From a virus, in IMG/VR virus record IMGVR_UViG_3300032322_001610, positions 1 to 58,002 of that record: a stretch of DNA of 58,002 nucleotides. One strand, written 5' to 3'. Shown piece after piece: positions 7,126-16,254 of the stretch. Both the position numbers and the translations under genes were made by a program. How positions within the stretch are numbered: the stretch's first letter is position 1; every line of letters begins with the position of its first letter. The notes below the pieces were generated by a model that was not told where the DNA came from, did not search any database, and saw nothing but the letters and a program-made list of their open reading frames with translations.

Positions 7126-9579
7126 ATGATCGAGCGAGTGAATGCCGACGAAATTCCTCTGGTCGAGGTCCAGGAGACGGTAATCGAGATTCCCGAAGGG
7201 AAGGAGACCACCGTTGAACTGGAGGACGGCAGCATCGAGATCACCATTGAGGACCCGGAAGAGTCCTTGAGCATTCTGGACGCTCCATTTGATTCCAACC
7301 TTGCCGAATTCCTTGAGCGAGACAGGCTCAACTCTATCGGCTACGATCTCATCGACTTGGTCAAAGCCGATGAGCAGTCGCGAGAGGACTGGCTCGAAGG
7401 ATTCCGCGATGGCATGAAGCTGCTCGGCTTCAAGCCGGAAGACCGGACGGAGCCCTGGGCCGGCGCGTGCGGCATCGTTTCGACCATGATCCCCGAGGCG
7501 GTGGTTCGCTTCCAGTCGAACGCGATGACAGAGATCTTCCCGGCGGATGGCCCGGTGAAGGTGAAGATCATGGGGCGGGTGACGAAGGAAGTCATCGAGC
7601 AGAGTGAGCGTGTTCGCGACCGGATGAACTATACGCTGACCGAGGAGATGCCCGACTACCGCACCGAGACCGAGAAGCTGCTCTTCGGGCTGGCGTTCAT
7701 CGGGTCAGCGTTTCGCAAGGTCTGCCCGGATACCCAAACCGGAAAACCTGCGGCGACCTACGTCCGCGCCCAGGATATGATCATCCCCTACGGCGCGTCA
7801 TCGCTTCAGACGGCGCCCCGCTACACCGAGGTCCTCCGGCTATTCCCGTCCGACGTGCAGCGGCTCCAGGTGACGGGACAGTGGCTGGACGTTCCCGTTG
7901 ACGACACGCCTGACGTTTCCGACCTCCAGGAGGCTATCGACGAGGCCACCGAGCGGACTCCCTCCTCGATGGAATCCGACCCTGGGACGTACTATGAATG
8001 CCATACCCTGCTGGATCTCGAGGAAGACCCTCTCCGCAACGAAGACGGCCTCCCGCTTCCGTATGTGGTGACGTTCGACCGCAACGGCGTTGTTGTGGCG
8101 ATCCGGCGCAACTGGGACGAGCCCGACCCGAGGAAGCAGAAGCTGGTGTGGTATGCGGCATACAGCTACATCCCCGCCGAAGGCCCGTATGGCTATGGCG
8201 TCCTGCATCTCGTTGGCGGCAGCGCGAAGGCGGCCACCTCCATTGAGCGGCAACTCATCGACGCCGGCACTCTCGCGAATCTCCCCGGCGGGTTCAAGAC
8301 CAAGGACGCCCGCGTGGCCGGATCCGACGACCCGGTTCCTCCCGGTGAGTGGCGAGACGTGGACCTCGGAGCGAACACCCTGCGCGAGTCCTTCTTTCCG
8401 TTGCCCTACAAGGAGCCGTCCGGCACCCTGCTCACGCTGCTGAACCGCATCGAGGAGAACGGTCGCCGACTCGCCTCCATCTCCGACATCCAGGTTGGCG
8501 ACATGAGCGGCAACGCCCCCGTGGGCAGCGTGCTCGCCGTGATGGAGCGGGAGATGAAGGTGATGTCCGCGGTGCAGGCGCGGCTCCACGCAAGCCTCCG
8601 CGACGAGTTTCGCATCCTGGCGCGGGTCATGCGGGACATGGCGCCGGATGAGTACGAGTACGACGTCGAGGGCGGCAGCCGCCTGATTCGGAAGGCCGAC
8701 TTCGACTCCCGCATCGACGTGATCCCAGTGTCCGATCCGAACGCCGCGACTTTGTCTCAGAGGATTACGCTGTACCAAGTTGCGGTCCAGTTGGCGCAGC
8801 AGGCTCCGCAACTCTACGATCTCGCGGCGCTGCATCGGCAGATGCTGACCATCGCGGGGATCAAGGACGTTGAACTAATCATTCCCGACAAGACGGACAT
8901 CAAGCCCGCCGATCCGGTTGTTGAGAATATGGCTATCGCCACAGGGAAGCCGGTGAAGGCTTTCGAGTGGCAGGACCACGAGGCGCACATCGCGTCCCAT
9001 ACGGCCTTCGTCCAGGACCCGGCAACGGCAGCGGCGCTCGGGCAGAATCCACAAGCGCAGGCGATCTTCGCCGCGGCGCAGGCCCACATCGCCGAACATT
9101 TTGCCTACCAGTACCGGGCGAATATCGAGCGAGAGCTCGGCGTACCGCTCCCCGGCCTCGACCAGAAGCTTCCCGGCGATATCGAATCGCAGTTGGCGGT
9201 CGCGGTGGCGCAGGCAAGCCGGCAACTCCTCCAGAGGAATCAGCAGGCTGCGGCACAGCAGGAGGCGCAGGCCAAAGCGCAGGACCCGGTGCTACAGATG
9301 CAGCAGATGGAGTTGCAACTGAAGCAGGCCGAGATCCAGCGCAAAGCGCAGGCCGATGCCGCCAAAGCGCAACTGACCGTGGTGACATCGCAGCAGCGTA
9401 ACCAGGTCGAACTCGAAAGAATCCGGTCACAGGAACGTATGGCGCAGGAGGCGGCGCTTGACCGCAACCAGCAGTTCCTGGCCGAAACGAAGGTGAACGC
9501 CCCCATGGCGAGCATCGAAATCGAGAAGATGAAGGCGCAGATCGCCGAGATTCTTGCTCGAATTGACCAGATGATGTGA
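7126..9579 (+). CDS. Portal protein
   Basis: An 817-aa protein directly after terL. The acidic N-terminus is followed by a portal core recognisable from the W-L-x-G-F-x-D-G-M segment, the PWAGAC loop and the conserved helical region around residues 110-230. The length suits P22-type portals of podoviruses. The last 130 residues are Gln/Ala-rich helix, like the barrel or crown extension that enters the capsid in such portals. It forms the dodecameric ring for DNA entry and exit. Confidence 0.88.
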   Translation: MIERVNADEIPLVEVQETVIEIPEGKETTVELEDGSIEITIEDPEESLSILDAPFDSNLAEFLERDRLNSIGYDLIDLVKADEQSREDWLEGFRDGMKLLGFKPEDRTEPWAGACGIVSTMIPEAVVRFQSNAMTEIFPADGPVKVKIMGRVTKEVIEQSERVRDRMNYTLTEEMPDYRTETEKLLFGLAFIGSAFRKVCPDTQTGKPAATYVRAQDMIIPYGASSLQTAPRYTEVLRLFPSDVQRLQVTGQWLDVPVDDTPDVSDLQEAIDEATERTPSSMESDPGTYYECHTLLDLEEDPLRNEDGLPLPYVVTFDRNGVVVAIRRNWDEPDPRKQKLVWYAAYSYIPAEGPYGYGVLHLVGGSAKAATSIERQLIDAGTLANLPGGFKTKDARVAGSDDPVPPGEWRDVDLGANTLRESFFPLPYKEPSGTLLTLLNRIEENGRRLASISDIQVGDMSGNAPVGSVLAVMEREMKVMSAVQARLHASLRDEFRILARVMRDMAPDEYEYDVEGGSRLIRKADFDSRIDVIPVSDPNAATLSQRITLYQVAVQLAQQAPQLYDLAALHRQMLTIAGIKDVELIIPDKTDIKPADPVVENMAIATGKPVKAFEWQDHEAHIASHTAFVQDPATAAALGQNPQAQAIFAAAQAHIAEHFAYQYRANIERELGVPLPGLDQKLPGDIESQLAVAVAQASRQLLQRNQQAAAQQEAQAKAQDPVLQMQQMELQLKQAEIQRKAQADAAKAQLTVVTSQQRNQVELERIRSQERMAQEAALDRNQQFLAETKVNAPMASIEIEKMKAQIAEILARIDQMM

Positions 9580-9580
9580 C

Positions 9581-9754
9581 GTGATAAAGCAAATCGAAGC
9601 ACTCATCCAGCAACTGACGGATCAACTCGCTCAAGGCGCAGCCAAGAGTTTTGATGACTACCGTTTCATCGTCGGGCAGCTAGCCGCCTACCGACGCACG
9701 ATCCACATGATCCGCGAATCCGAAAGGAATCGCGAGCACGAAGAGGAACTGTGA
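9581..9754 (+). CDS. Small helical virion-associated protein
   Basis: A 57-aa helical protein (GTG start; VIKQIEALIQQLTDQLAQGA to NREHEEEL). Its stop overlaps the next GTG start (GTGA). Short helical proteins at this place are common between portal and scaffold in podophages. The family and role are not identified. Confidence 0.6.
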   Translation: MIKQIEALIQQLTDQLAQGAAKSFDDYRFIVGQLAAYRRTIHMIRESERNREHEEEL

Positions 9755-10116
9755 CCGAAAAAACACCCGCTGAGATTATTCAGCCGACTAGGTATCACCT
9801 TCTCGTTGAGATTGTGAAAGCCCCCCGCGAGATCCGCGGCATTGCCATTCCTGACGAACGCGCCCGCCTCGAAGACCAGGCCTCCCAGATGGGGAAGGTG
9901 CTGTCGATGGGCCCGGATTGCTTCATGAACTTCGACGTTCACCCCCCGGTGCGCCGAGGAACCCCCGCCTGCAAGGTAGGCGATGTGGTGATGTTCCGTT
10001 CGTATACCGGAACCAAAGTCGCCCTGAGGTTTACGGATGGCGACTTCCGATTGATTGTGGACGATGCCATCGAAGGCGTCATTACGGACCCGGATCTGGT
10101 ACGGAGGGGTGAATAA
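9751..10116 (+). CDS. GroES-like co-chaperonin domain protein
   Basis: A 121-aa product with the Cpn10 layout: an N-terminal strand (TRYHLLVEIVKAP), a mobile-loop region (residues 28-45), G-K-V-L-S-M-G-P, then KVGDVVMFRSYTGTKV and a final FRLIVDDAIEGVI strand. Phage GroES analogs (T4 gp31 and others) work with host GroEL to fold the major capsid protein. The position between portal and scaffold fits that. The start is GTG, overlapping the upstream stop, and the gene ends within the next start. Confidence 0.7.
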   Translation: MTEKTPAEIIQPTRYHLLVEIVKAPREIRGIAIPDERARLEDQASQMGKVLSMGPDCFMNFDVHPPVRRGTPACKVGDVVMFRSYTGTKVALRFTDGDFRLIVDDAIEGVITDPDLVRRGE

Positions 10117-11066
10117 TGGACGAAGAGATACTCCTGGATGAAAACCTTGGCGAGGAAACCCCGCAAGAGGAAGTCGAGATTGAGATCGTTGACGAGACCC
10201 CGGAGGACCTGAAGCAGCCGGCCAAGGAGCGGACCAATAAGAGAGTCCCGGAGATGTCCTCCGAAGAGGAAGTCTCCCTCAGCGAGAAGGTACAGAAGCG
10301 AATCGCCCGGATGACCTACGAGGTCAACGAGCAGAAACGCAAGGCGGCCGAAGCAGACCGCCAACGGTTCGCCGCGATGAGGCTGGCGCAGTCGGCCATC
10401 GCCCACCAGAACGAACTCGCCAACCGCCTGAACTCACTTCAAACAGGGTTCAAGCAGGAAGCCATCGACCACCGCGTTGCGCGGCAGCAGGCAGTCCGCA
10501 ACGAGATCGCGAAGGCGAAAGAGACCGGCGACACCGAGAAAGAATCGCTTCTGATTCAGCAGATGGCCGAACTCGCCGCAGCGAAGACGGCGGTCGAGAA
10601 CTGGAACCCGCAGCAGCTCCAGCAGGTCGACGTTCCGATGGTGGCCGAGCCGCAGCCTGAGCAGCCAGAGCAACCGGAGATCGACGAAGAGGCGCTCTCG
10701 TGGGCGCAGCGAAACGCCGAGTGGCTGAACAAGGCACGCTCCTCGCCCGAGGCCGCAGCTTGCATGCAGTACGCCGTGAACTACCAGGCGGCGCTTGGCC
10801 GAGTGGGTCACGATGTGAACTCCCGTTTGTGTTACGATAAAATCGACGAAGAAATTCGTCGAAGATTCCCGGATGTCGTCGGCGCCGAAGCCCGAACATC
10901 CGCAACCAGCCCGAGGGTCTCTGCGGTGACCAACGCCTCTCGCGTAAATACCGCTGCACACGGCAAGCGTGTGATTCGACTGTCCCGCGATGAAGTGGCG
11001 GTCGCTGACGGATTGGGCATCTCCCACAAAGACTATTGGGAAATGCTGCAAAAGGGGAATCAATAA
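10116..11066 (+). CDS. Scaffolding-like protein
   Basis: A 316-aa, highly charged and helical protein, with an acidic N-terminus (EETPQEEVEIEIVDETPE), coiled-coil segments over residues 60-160, and a compact C-terminal helix pair (LSRDEVAVADGLGISHKDYW). Composition, length and place between portal and capsid are those of a capsid assembly scaffold. No protease domain is visible. The assignment rests mainly on context. Confidence 0.65.
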   Translation: MDEEILLDENLGEETPQEEVEIEIVDETPEDLKQPAKERTNKRVPEMSSEEEVSLSEKVQKRIARMTYEVNEQKRKAAEADRQRFAAMRLAQSAIAHQNELANRLNSLQTGFKQEAIDHRVARQQAVRNEIAKAKETGDTEKESLLIQQMAELAAAKTAVENWNPQQLQQVDVPMVAEPQPEQPEQPEIDEEALSWAQRNAEWLNKARSSPEAAACMQYAVNYQAALGRVGHDVNSRLCYDKIDEEIRRRFPDVVGAEARTSATSPRVSAVTNASRVNTAAHGKRVIRLSRDEVAVADGLGISHKDYWEMLQKGNQ

Positions 11067-11542
11067 TGGAAACACCACGTCGCACACGCGCCGAAGAGAC
11101 CCGCGATTTCAAGTCGCGCACAGCGCAATGGGAACCTCCGTCCCACTTGCCGGAACCTGCTCACCGCGAGGGCTGGGTACACCGTTGGTGCGCTCACGCC
11201 GTCCAGGGTGAAACCCACGTCGTCAATATGAATAAGCGCCTCCAGGAGGGCTGGGTGCCAGTCCCCGCTGAAGAGTATCCCGAGGTTACCTCGCGGATCT
11301 TCGGCCATACCGGGAAGGGCAATATTGACTTCGGCGGTCAGACGCTGTGCCGGATGTCGTCGGAAATGATGGCGAGCCGCACGGCGTACTTCGAGCAGAA
11401 GAACCGGATCGAGTTGGCGGGGGTGAGAAATGATATCGCCGCCGCGAAGACAGATCCAAGATATGGACGGTTCACCGAAAATCGCATCGAGCAGACGGCC
11501 ACGAAAGGCCGGCAGGCTCTCGACTTCGGGACCGGCGAATAG
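11066..11542 (+). CDS. Capsid-region hypothetical protein
   Basis: A 158-aa product (METPRRTRAEETRDF start, TAATG overlap with the scaffold stop). It is rich in Arg, Trp and His in the first half and helical later. Genes like this between scaffold and capsid often encode head accessory proteins. I do not recognise a family. Confidence 0.6.
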   Translation: METPRRTRAEETRDFKSRTAQWEPPSHLPEPAHREGWVHRWCAHAVQGETHVVNMNKRLQEGWVPVPAEEYPEVTSRIFGHTGKGNIDFGGQTLCRMSSEMMASRTAYFEQKNRIELAGVRNDIAAAKTDPRYGRFTENRIEQTATKGRQALDFGTGE

Positions 11543-11588
11543 TTGGATTCGTTTTCCTGAGCGGTGACCAACCACCAGGAGAATATCA

Positions 11589-12191
11589 ATGTCCGCTACT
11601 TCTACGCCCTACGGCCTGGAGCCGACTGTCCTGGCTGGCGGGAGCCCGAGTGGAGTTATCCGCTCGATCGTCCTGACCGCCAATGTCGCCACCGGCTTCT
11701 TCAACGGCGACATCGTCAACGTCGGGGCGGGGGTTGCCACCCCCGTCACCGCCACGCCGACGACCACCCGAAACAGCAGCACCCCTACCGGAATCTTCGT
11801 CGGGTGTACGTACTTCAACGACCAGAAGCAGTTCGTCACCGCGCAGTACTTCCCGGCGAACGGATACACCAGCTTCAACGCCAACGGCCCGATCACCCTG
11901 CTCATCGTGGATAGCCCCGATGTCCAGTTCAAGATTCAGGCCTCTGGCGCGGTGGCGTATACCGCCGTCGGCAAGAATGCCGCGCTGACCAACTTCTCGG
12001 CCGGGTCCACCGTGACCGGGAACAGCAAGGTACAGCTCGACCACTCTTCGGTTGCCACCACGAACACGCTCGGCGTGAAAATCATCGACATCGCTCCCCT
12101 CGTCGGCAATGCCGCGGGCGATGCCTTCACCGACGTCATCTGCGTGTGGAACCAGAACGTCCACTCGTATCGCAACATCCTGGGGGTCTAA
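11589..12191 (+). CDS. Putative head decoration protein
   Basis: A 200-aa, Thr/Ala/Gly/Val-rich beta protein (SATSTPYGLEPTVLAGG to HSYRNILGV) encoded just before the capsid gene behind AGGAGAATATC. Composition and place suit a minor capsid or decoration protein that binds the outer shell. There is no catalytic motif. The specific family is not certain. Confidence 0.65.
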   Translation: MSATSTPYGLEPTVLAGGSPSGVIRSIVLTANVATGFFNGDIVNVGAGVATPVTATPTTTRNSSTPTGIFVGCTYFNDQKQFVTAQYFPANGYTSFNANGPITLLIVDSPDVQFKIQASGAVAYTAVGKNAALTNFSAGSTVTGNSKVQLDHSSVATTNTLGVKIIDIAPLVGNAAGDAFTDVICVWNQNVHSYRNILGV

Positions 12192-12194
12192 GTC

Positions 12195-13103
12195 ATGGCT
12201 ATCACACGCGCACAACAACAGAAACAGCTTTTGCCTGGCCTGCACAAGGTCTGGGGCGACGAGTACAAGCAGTACCCGCCGCAGTGGTCCGAGATCTTCC
12301 AGCGGCAGACCTCCAAGCGCAGCTTCGAGGAAGAGCAGAAGATCTCGATGTTCGGCCTCGCCGCAGTGAAGAACGAAGGCGCGGGCATCACCTACGACAC
12401 CGCGCAGGAAGCGTTCACTGCCCGGTACACGCACACCACCTACGCCCTCGGGTTTGCGATTACCGAAGAAGCGATCGAGGACAATCTGTACATCCCGGTG
12501 GCCGGTCGCTACACCAAGGCCTTGGCTCGCTCCATGGCGCACACCCAGGAGATCGTGGCCGCTTCGATCCTGAACAACGGCTTCACCTCCGGCCTCGGTG
12601 GCGACGGCGTGGTTCTGTTCTCGACGTCTCACCCGCTGGTCAACGGCGGCACGAACCCCAACCGTCCCACGACCCCGGTGGATCTGAACGAAACTGCGCT
12701 TGACGCAGCCCGTATTCAGATCGCCAAGTGGACGGACGAGCGCGGTCTACTCATCCAGGCCCAGCCGACGAAGATGATCATCCCCGTCGAGTACGCTTGG
12801 ACTGCGGAGCGGTTGCTGAAGACGGTCCTCCGTCCCGGCACCTCGAACAACGACATCAACAGCATCGTCTCGACGAGCTTCCTCCCCGGTGGCTACGTCG
12901 TAAACAACCGTTTGACAGACCCGAATGCGTGGTTCCTGAAGACGGACGTTCCCGATGGCCTGAAGATGTTCGAGCGCGTCCCGGTGAAGTTCTCCGACGA
13001 CGGCGACTGGGAAACGGGCAACATGCGGTACAAGTCGCGCATGCGGTTCTCGGTCGGCTGGAGCGATCCCCTCGGTATCTGGGGCAGTTCCGGCGTCAAC
13101 TAA
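12195..13103 (+). CDS. Major capsid protein (HK97 fold, Mu gpT-like)
   Basis: A 302-aa protein with the features of gpT-like coat proteins: N-terminal helix, TYALGFAITEEAIEDN region, LFSTSHPLVNGG loop at about residues 136-147, and a C-terminal FSVGWSDPLGIWGS strand. It forms the shell. A strong hairpin follows the stop, as is common after highly expressed coat genes. There is no N-terminal delta domain, which fits a separate scaffold gene upstream. Confidence 0.85.
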   Translation: MAITRAQQQKQLLPGLHKVWGDEYKQYPPQWSEIFQRQTSKRSFEEEQKISMFGLAAVKNEGAGITYDTAQEAFTARYTHTTYALGFAITEEAIEDNLYIPVAGRYTKALARSMAHTQEIVAASILNNGFTSGLGGDGVVLFSTSHPLVNGGTNPNRPTTPVDLNETALDAARIQIAKWTDERGLLIQAQPTKMIIPVEYAWTAERLLKTVLRPGTSNNDINSIVSTSFLPGGYVVNNRLTDPNAWFLKTDVPDGLKMFERVPVKFSDDGDWETGNMRYKSRMRFSVGWSDPLGIWGSSGVN

Positions 13104-13110
13104 CCCACTC

Positions 13111-13134
13111 GCGGGGAGTCGCAAGGCTCCCCGC
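13111..13134 (+). promoter_or_regulatory. Stem-loop after the capsid gene
   Basis: GCGGGGAG at 13111-13118 pairs with CTCCCCGC at 13127-13134 around an 8-base loop. No U-run follows. It probably protects the 3 prime end of the abundant capsid message or causes partial termination. Confidence 0.6.
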
Positions 13135-13151
13135 ATTATAAGGAGAATCAT

Positions 13152-13652
13152 ATGGCAATTTCCAATTGGAGTGGTCCGATTGCGACCGAAACTGGGGTGA
13201 TCGCGGAAGTCGAGAATGTAGCGAACGTCTCGTTGCCGTTGTCCGCGAAGGGCACTGGCGTCGTCGTGAATACGCAATCACTTCCGTATTTCAAGCTAGC
13301 GGTGGCGACGTTGGATACTGCGGCGGCGGTCACCTACACGGCGGCTCAGATCAAAGGCGGGCTGATCCTGCGCGACCCGAACGGCGCGGGGCGTGCCGAC
13401 TTGTTCCCGACTGCGGCAGACATCGTGGCGGAGCTTCCGAGTGCGTTCGTCGATCAGGCGTTCGTGGTCACGATCCGCAACACGGCTGATGCCGCCGAGA
13501 CGATCACCATGACCACGAACACCGGCCTCACCCTCAGCGGCACGATGACGATTACACAGAACCACCAGAAGTCGTTCCTGGTTCGCCTAACCAACGTCAC
13601 CGCGGGCTCTGAGGCGGTGACGATCTACTCGATGGGGACTGTGGTGTTCTAG
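13152..13652 (+). CDS. Structural protein (beta-rich)
   Basis: A 166-aa product starting MAISNWSGPIATETGVIAEV behind AAGGAGAATCAT. It is rich in Thr, Val and Ala with an Ig-like run of strands in the C-terminal half (TITMTTNTGLTLSGTMTI). A head or neck surface role is likely from context. The family is not recognised. Confidence 0.6.
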   Translation: MAISNWSGPIATETGVIAEVENVANVSLPLSAKGTGVVVNTQSLPYFKLAVATLDTAAAVTYTAAQIKGGLILRDPNGAGRADLFPTAADIVAELPSAFVDQAFVVTIRNTADAAETITMTTNTGLTLSGTMTITQNHQKSFLVRLTNVTAGSEAVTIYSMGTVVF

Positions 13653-13654
13653 CC

Positions 13655-13975
13655 ATGGCACGGCCCATCGTCCTTACCACGACGGGGGTATCCGCTTCGA
13701 GCGTATGCCCCCTCTGCTTCTACACAGAGAAATTCAACGTCAGCGTGAACACGGTCGTCACCGGTTCGGCAACGTACACTTTGCAGTTCACCGCGGATGA
13801 CCCGTTCGCGTCGACCTTCACGCCGGCATCAGCGAACTGGAAATCGCACCCGTCGATGACCGACGCAACTACGGGCGACATCGTGGAGTTCACTGCTCCC
13901 GTTCGGGCAGTGCGGATCAACCAGACGGTTGGCGCGGGCAGCGTCCGGGCGACCGTGATTCAAATGGATGTGTAG
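13655..13975 (+). CDS. Small structural beta protein
   Basis: A 106-aa beta-type protein (MARPIVLTTTGVSASS to RATVIQMDV), with a single C-P-L-C pair near residue 18. It is packed between two structural genes with almost no spacing. The function is unknown; a virion component is likely. Confidence 0.55.
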   Translation: MARPIVLTTTGVSASSVCPLCFYTEKFNVSVNTVVTGSATYTLQFTADDPFASTFTPASANWKSHPSMTDATTGDIVEFTAPVRAVRINQTVGAGSVRATVIQMDV

Positions 13976-13976
13976 C

Positions 13977-15242
13977 ATGATGAGATACCTGCTTTTGCTT
14001 GCGGTCGCGGTAGCGGCCCACGGTCAGTTCGGCGCGGCTACGTCGGTGGTAAGTGGCAACGGAGCCCCCATCGCAGCCCAATGCACGAATGCGAACAACG
14101 TCGGGCGGGTCTGGGCGCGGAAGGACGGCGGGGCGGCCAGCACCACGTTTTACATCTGCGCGGCCACCGGGGCGGGAACGTATGGCTGGCAGTTGAATGA
14201 CGGTGCTATCGGCGGGGCGGGGAACATCGCCTCCGGCCAGGTCCTCTACGGCACTGCGGCGGGGGTGGCGGGGTCGGAGGCGGCGTTTACATATACCGGC
14301 ACGACGGCCAAGACCACGACGATTACCGGATCGGCATCGTCGAAGATTTTGGCAGTCGGCGGCAACCGAACTCTAGAGTTAAGTGCTTTCAATGGCGATG
14401 CTGCTTACGTCAACGCGCTTGGCGGAGCGATGAATCTTGGGACAGCAAATGCGTTTCCGGTCAATTTCGTAGTCGGGAATTCTGCTGTCGCCCGCTTCGC
14501 CGCCACCACCGGCAACCTCCTCCTCGGCACCACCACCGATGACGGGACGAATCGGTTGCAGGTGGCGGGGAGTGTGGCGGTAGGTGGGGCTGTTGCCAAC
14601 AACACCATCACAGTCACTCGAACTGGCCCGAACCCTTCGTCTCTCCAAGTAGGTGCTTTCACGGATAAGCCTACCTTCACGTTTAGCGGATCAGTTGCGC
14701 TTGCATTCGAGGTAAGTGGAGGTTCTAGGCTGGCATCTTTGAGCACGGCTGGAACTTTCCAGGTCTACAACGAAACCCCCACCACCGGCGTAACCCAGCT
14801 CATCGTCCGCGCCGGGGCGGGGCAGAGTACGACGAATTTGACGACGTGGCAGAATGCGGCGGGGACGGAGATTGCCAGCTTATCGAGCGCTGGCACGTTT
14901 AGTACCGCAGCATCTGTATCATCGACCAATGCGTGGTGGTTGTTAGACGCAAATGGATTAGTCCAACGCAGTGCTGGGCTTTTGCGATGGTCTAGCACGA
15001 CGTCCTTCAGCGGCGCTTCCGACCTCTCCCTCTCCCGCGCCGGAATAAATGTGTTGCAGGTGGGGGACGGGGGCGCGAATGCGAACGGAATCGTGAGCGC
15101 CGCTGGTTACCGCATGGCGCTGACCACGCCCGCCTCCGCGTCCGCGACCGGGACCACCGGAACGATTGTGTGGGACGCGGATTACGTCTACGTTTGCACC
15201 GCTACGAACACTTGGAAGCGGGTGGCAATCGCCACTTGGTAG
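13977..15242 (+). CDS. Tail-fibre-like protein with an N-terminal signal-like peptide
   Basis: A 421-aa product. It begins MMRYLLLLAVAVAAHGQFGA, which reads as a secretion signal with possible cleavage after A-x-A, a feature not expected of a cytoplasmically assembled virion protein. The body is Gly/Ala/Thr/Ser repeats typical of trimeric fibres, and the C-terminus (GTIVWDADYVYVCTATNTWK) is a fibre-tip motif. An in-frame ATG at 13968 lies before the upstream stop and is less likely. It may be a host-derived or secreted fibre-like protein. Confidence 0.65.
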   Translation: MMRYLLLLAVAVAAHGQFGAATSVVSGNGAPIAAQCTNANNVGRVWARKDGGAASTTFYICAATGAGTYGWQLNDGAIGGAGNIASGQVLYGTAAGVAGSEAAFTYTGTTAKTTTITGSASSKILAVGGNRTLELSAFNGDAAYVNALGGAMNLGTANAFPVNFVVGNSAVARFAATTGNLLLGTTTDDGTNRLQVAGSVAVGGAVANNTITVTRTGPNPSSLQVGAFTDKPTFTFSGSVALAFEVSGGSRLASLSTAGTFQVYNETPTTGVTQLIVRAGAGQSTTNLTTWQNAAGTEIASLSSAGTFSTAASVSSTNAWWLLDANGLVQRSAGLLRWSSTTSFSGASDLSLSRAGINVLQVGDGGANANGIVSAAGYRMALTTPASASATGTTGTIVWDADYVYVCTATNTWKRVAIATW

Positions 15243-15243
15243 C

Positions 15244-15399
15244 ATGGTGGCATGGACCCGATCATCATCATCATCATTGAGTTCTGCGCGTTTTTCGGCG
15301 TCGAACTCTAACCGCAACCAAGCCCCGGTCATCGCTCGTGTCTGCCGGGGCAACCCGGAGTTAGCCGACCTGAGAAAAATCCTAGATAGGTCGCACTAG
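15244..15399 (+). CDS. Possible 51-aa ORF
   Basis: This ORF starts MVAWTRSSSSSLSSARFSAS and ends NPELADLRKILDRSH two bases after the fibre-like gene. A 19-codon frame (MDPIIIIIIEFCAFFGVEL) starts at 15252 in the same region. Neither has a clear ribosome site. Either could be a real microprotein or spacer. Confidence 0.25.
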   Translation: MVAWTRSSSSSLSSARFSASNSNRNQAPVIARVCRGNPELADLRKILDRSH

Positions 15400-15411
15400 A
15401 GAGGAATGGAC

Positions 15412-15951
15412 ATGAAACTCACCTTACAACGCGGAGATCTCCCCGCCTACGAAATCTCGATTCCCTCGGCGACCGTCGGCGTAGCTGACCACTACGCGCA
15501 GAGCATCGGCCTAGCGAACACGGAGCATCTCATGATGCGGATGCTGCTCGACAACCTGCTGGTTAGTGTGATCCTGCCTCGTGCGGAGTATGCCCCCGAA
15601 GTCGCCGCGCAGATCGCCGCGATGGAAGCGGATCTGGCGACGAAGAAGAAGCAGCTGGACGGGGCGCGGATCTCGCCGTTGCTGCCGACTCTTACGGTGG
15701 GCGGCAGTCCGATTACCCTGACGCAGATCGAAGCCGCTCTCGCAGCCGCACGGGCAGCAGCGCAGAATCCTCCCGCCCCGGTCCCCGCTCCCGCTCCCGA
15801 ACCGGAGCCCACGCCGGAGCCCACGCCCGCTCCCGAACCGGAACCGGAGCCCACGCCCACGCCCACGCCGGAGCCTGAGCCCACGCCTACGCCGGAGCCT
15901 GAGCCCACGCCGGAGCCTGAGCCGGAACCCACTCCCACCCCGGAACCCTAA
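15412..15951 (+). CDS. Structural protein with Pro-Glu-Thr repeat tail
   Basis: A 179-aa product. The start at 15412 is preferred over 15406 because AGAGAGG sits at proper spacing. Residues 1-125 form a normal domain starting MKLTLQRGDLPAYEISIPSA. The last 55 residues are only Pro, Glu, Thr and Ala (EPEPTPTPEP type), encoded by near-identical 6-12 bp DNA units. The tail is an extended, acidic, rigid spacer. The array may vary in length between isolates. Confidence 0.6.
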   Translation: MKLTLQRGDLPAYEISIPSATVGVADHYAQSIGLANTEHLMMRMLLDNLLVSVILPRAEYAPEVAAQIAAMEADLATKKKQLDGARISPLLPTLTVGGSPITLTQIEAALAAARAAAQNPPAPVPAPAPEPEPTPEPTPAPEPEPEPTPTPTPEPEPTPTPEPEPTPEPEPEPTPTPEP

Positions 15952-16253
15952 TGTCCATCGAGTATCGTGGCCGCACCTTCCCCGGATACAACAAACCGAT
16001 CCAGTCGGATAACCCGGAGAAGAAAAAAATGGTCCTCGCCAAGGAGGGCGATCAGGTCAAGCTGATCCACTTCGGCGATGCGAGCATGGGCCACAACTAC
16101 AGCGCCGCAGCACGGAAGTCCTACCTCGCCCGCAGCGCGGGGATCAAGGGGAAGGACTCCAAGCTGTCGGCGAACTACTGGAGCCGCAAGGTCCTCTGGG
16201 CCGGCCCCGGAGGGAGCAAGAAGTCACCGCCAGGTGGCAGGGGGAAATACTGA
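15951..16253 (+). CDS. Conserved phage protein, YRGRTFPGYNKP type
   Basis: A 100-aa, very basic protein. YRGRTFPGYNKP at the N-terminus, VLAKEGDQVKLIHFGD in the middle and LSANYWSRKVLWAGP at the end recur together in podophage structural blocks as I know them. Basic charge suggests nucleic-acid contact within the virion. No precise function is known. Confidence 0.65.
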   Translation: MSIEYRGRTFPGYNKPIQSDNPEKKKMVLAKEGDQVKLIHFGDASMGHNYSAAARKSYLARSAGIKGKDSKLSANYWSRKVLWAGPGGSKKSPPGGRGKY

Positions 16254-16254
16254 C

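Noticed and set aside
8933-9634. 233-codon minus-strand frame over the portal end
   Set aside because: Antisense of the portal C-terminal repeats; Pro/Arg/Ala-rich and no start context.
11586-12632. 348-codon minus-strand frame
   Set aside because: It is the antisense shadow of the decoration and capsid genes; Arg/Gly/Val-rich composition and no ribosome site.
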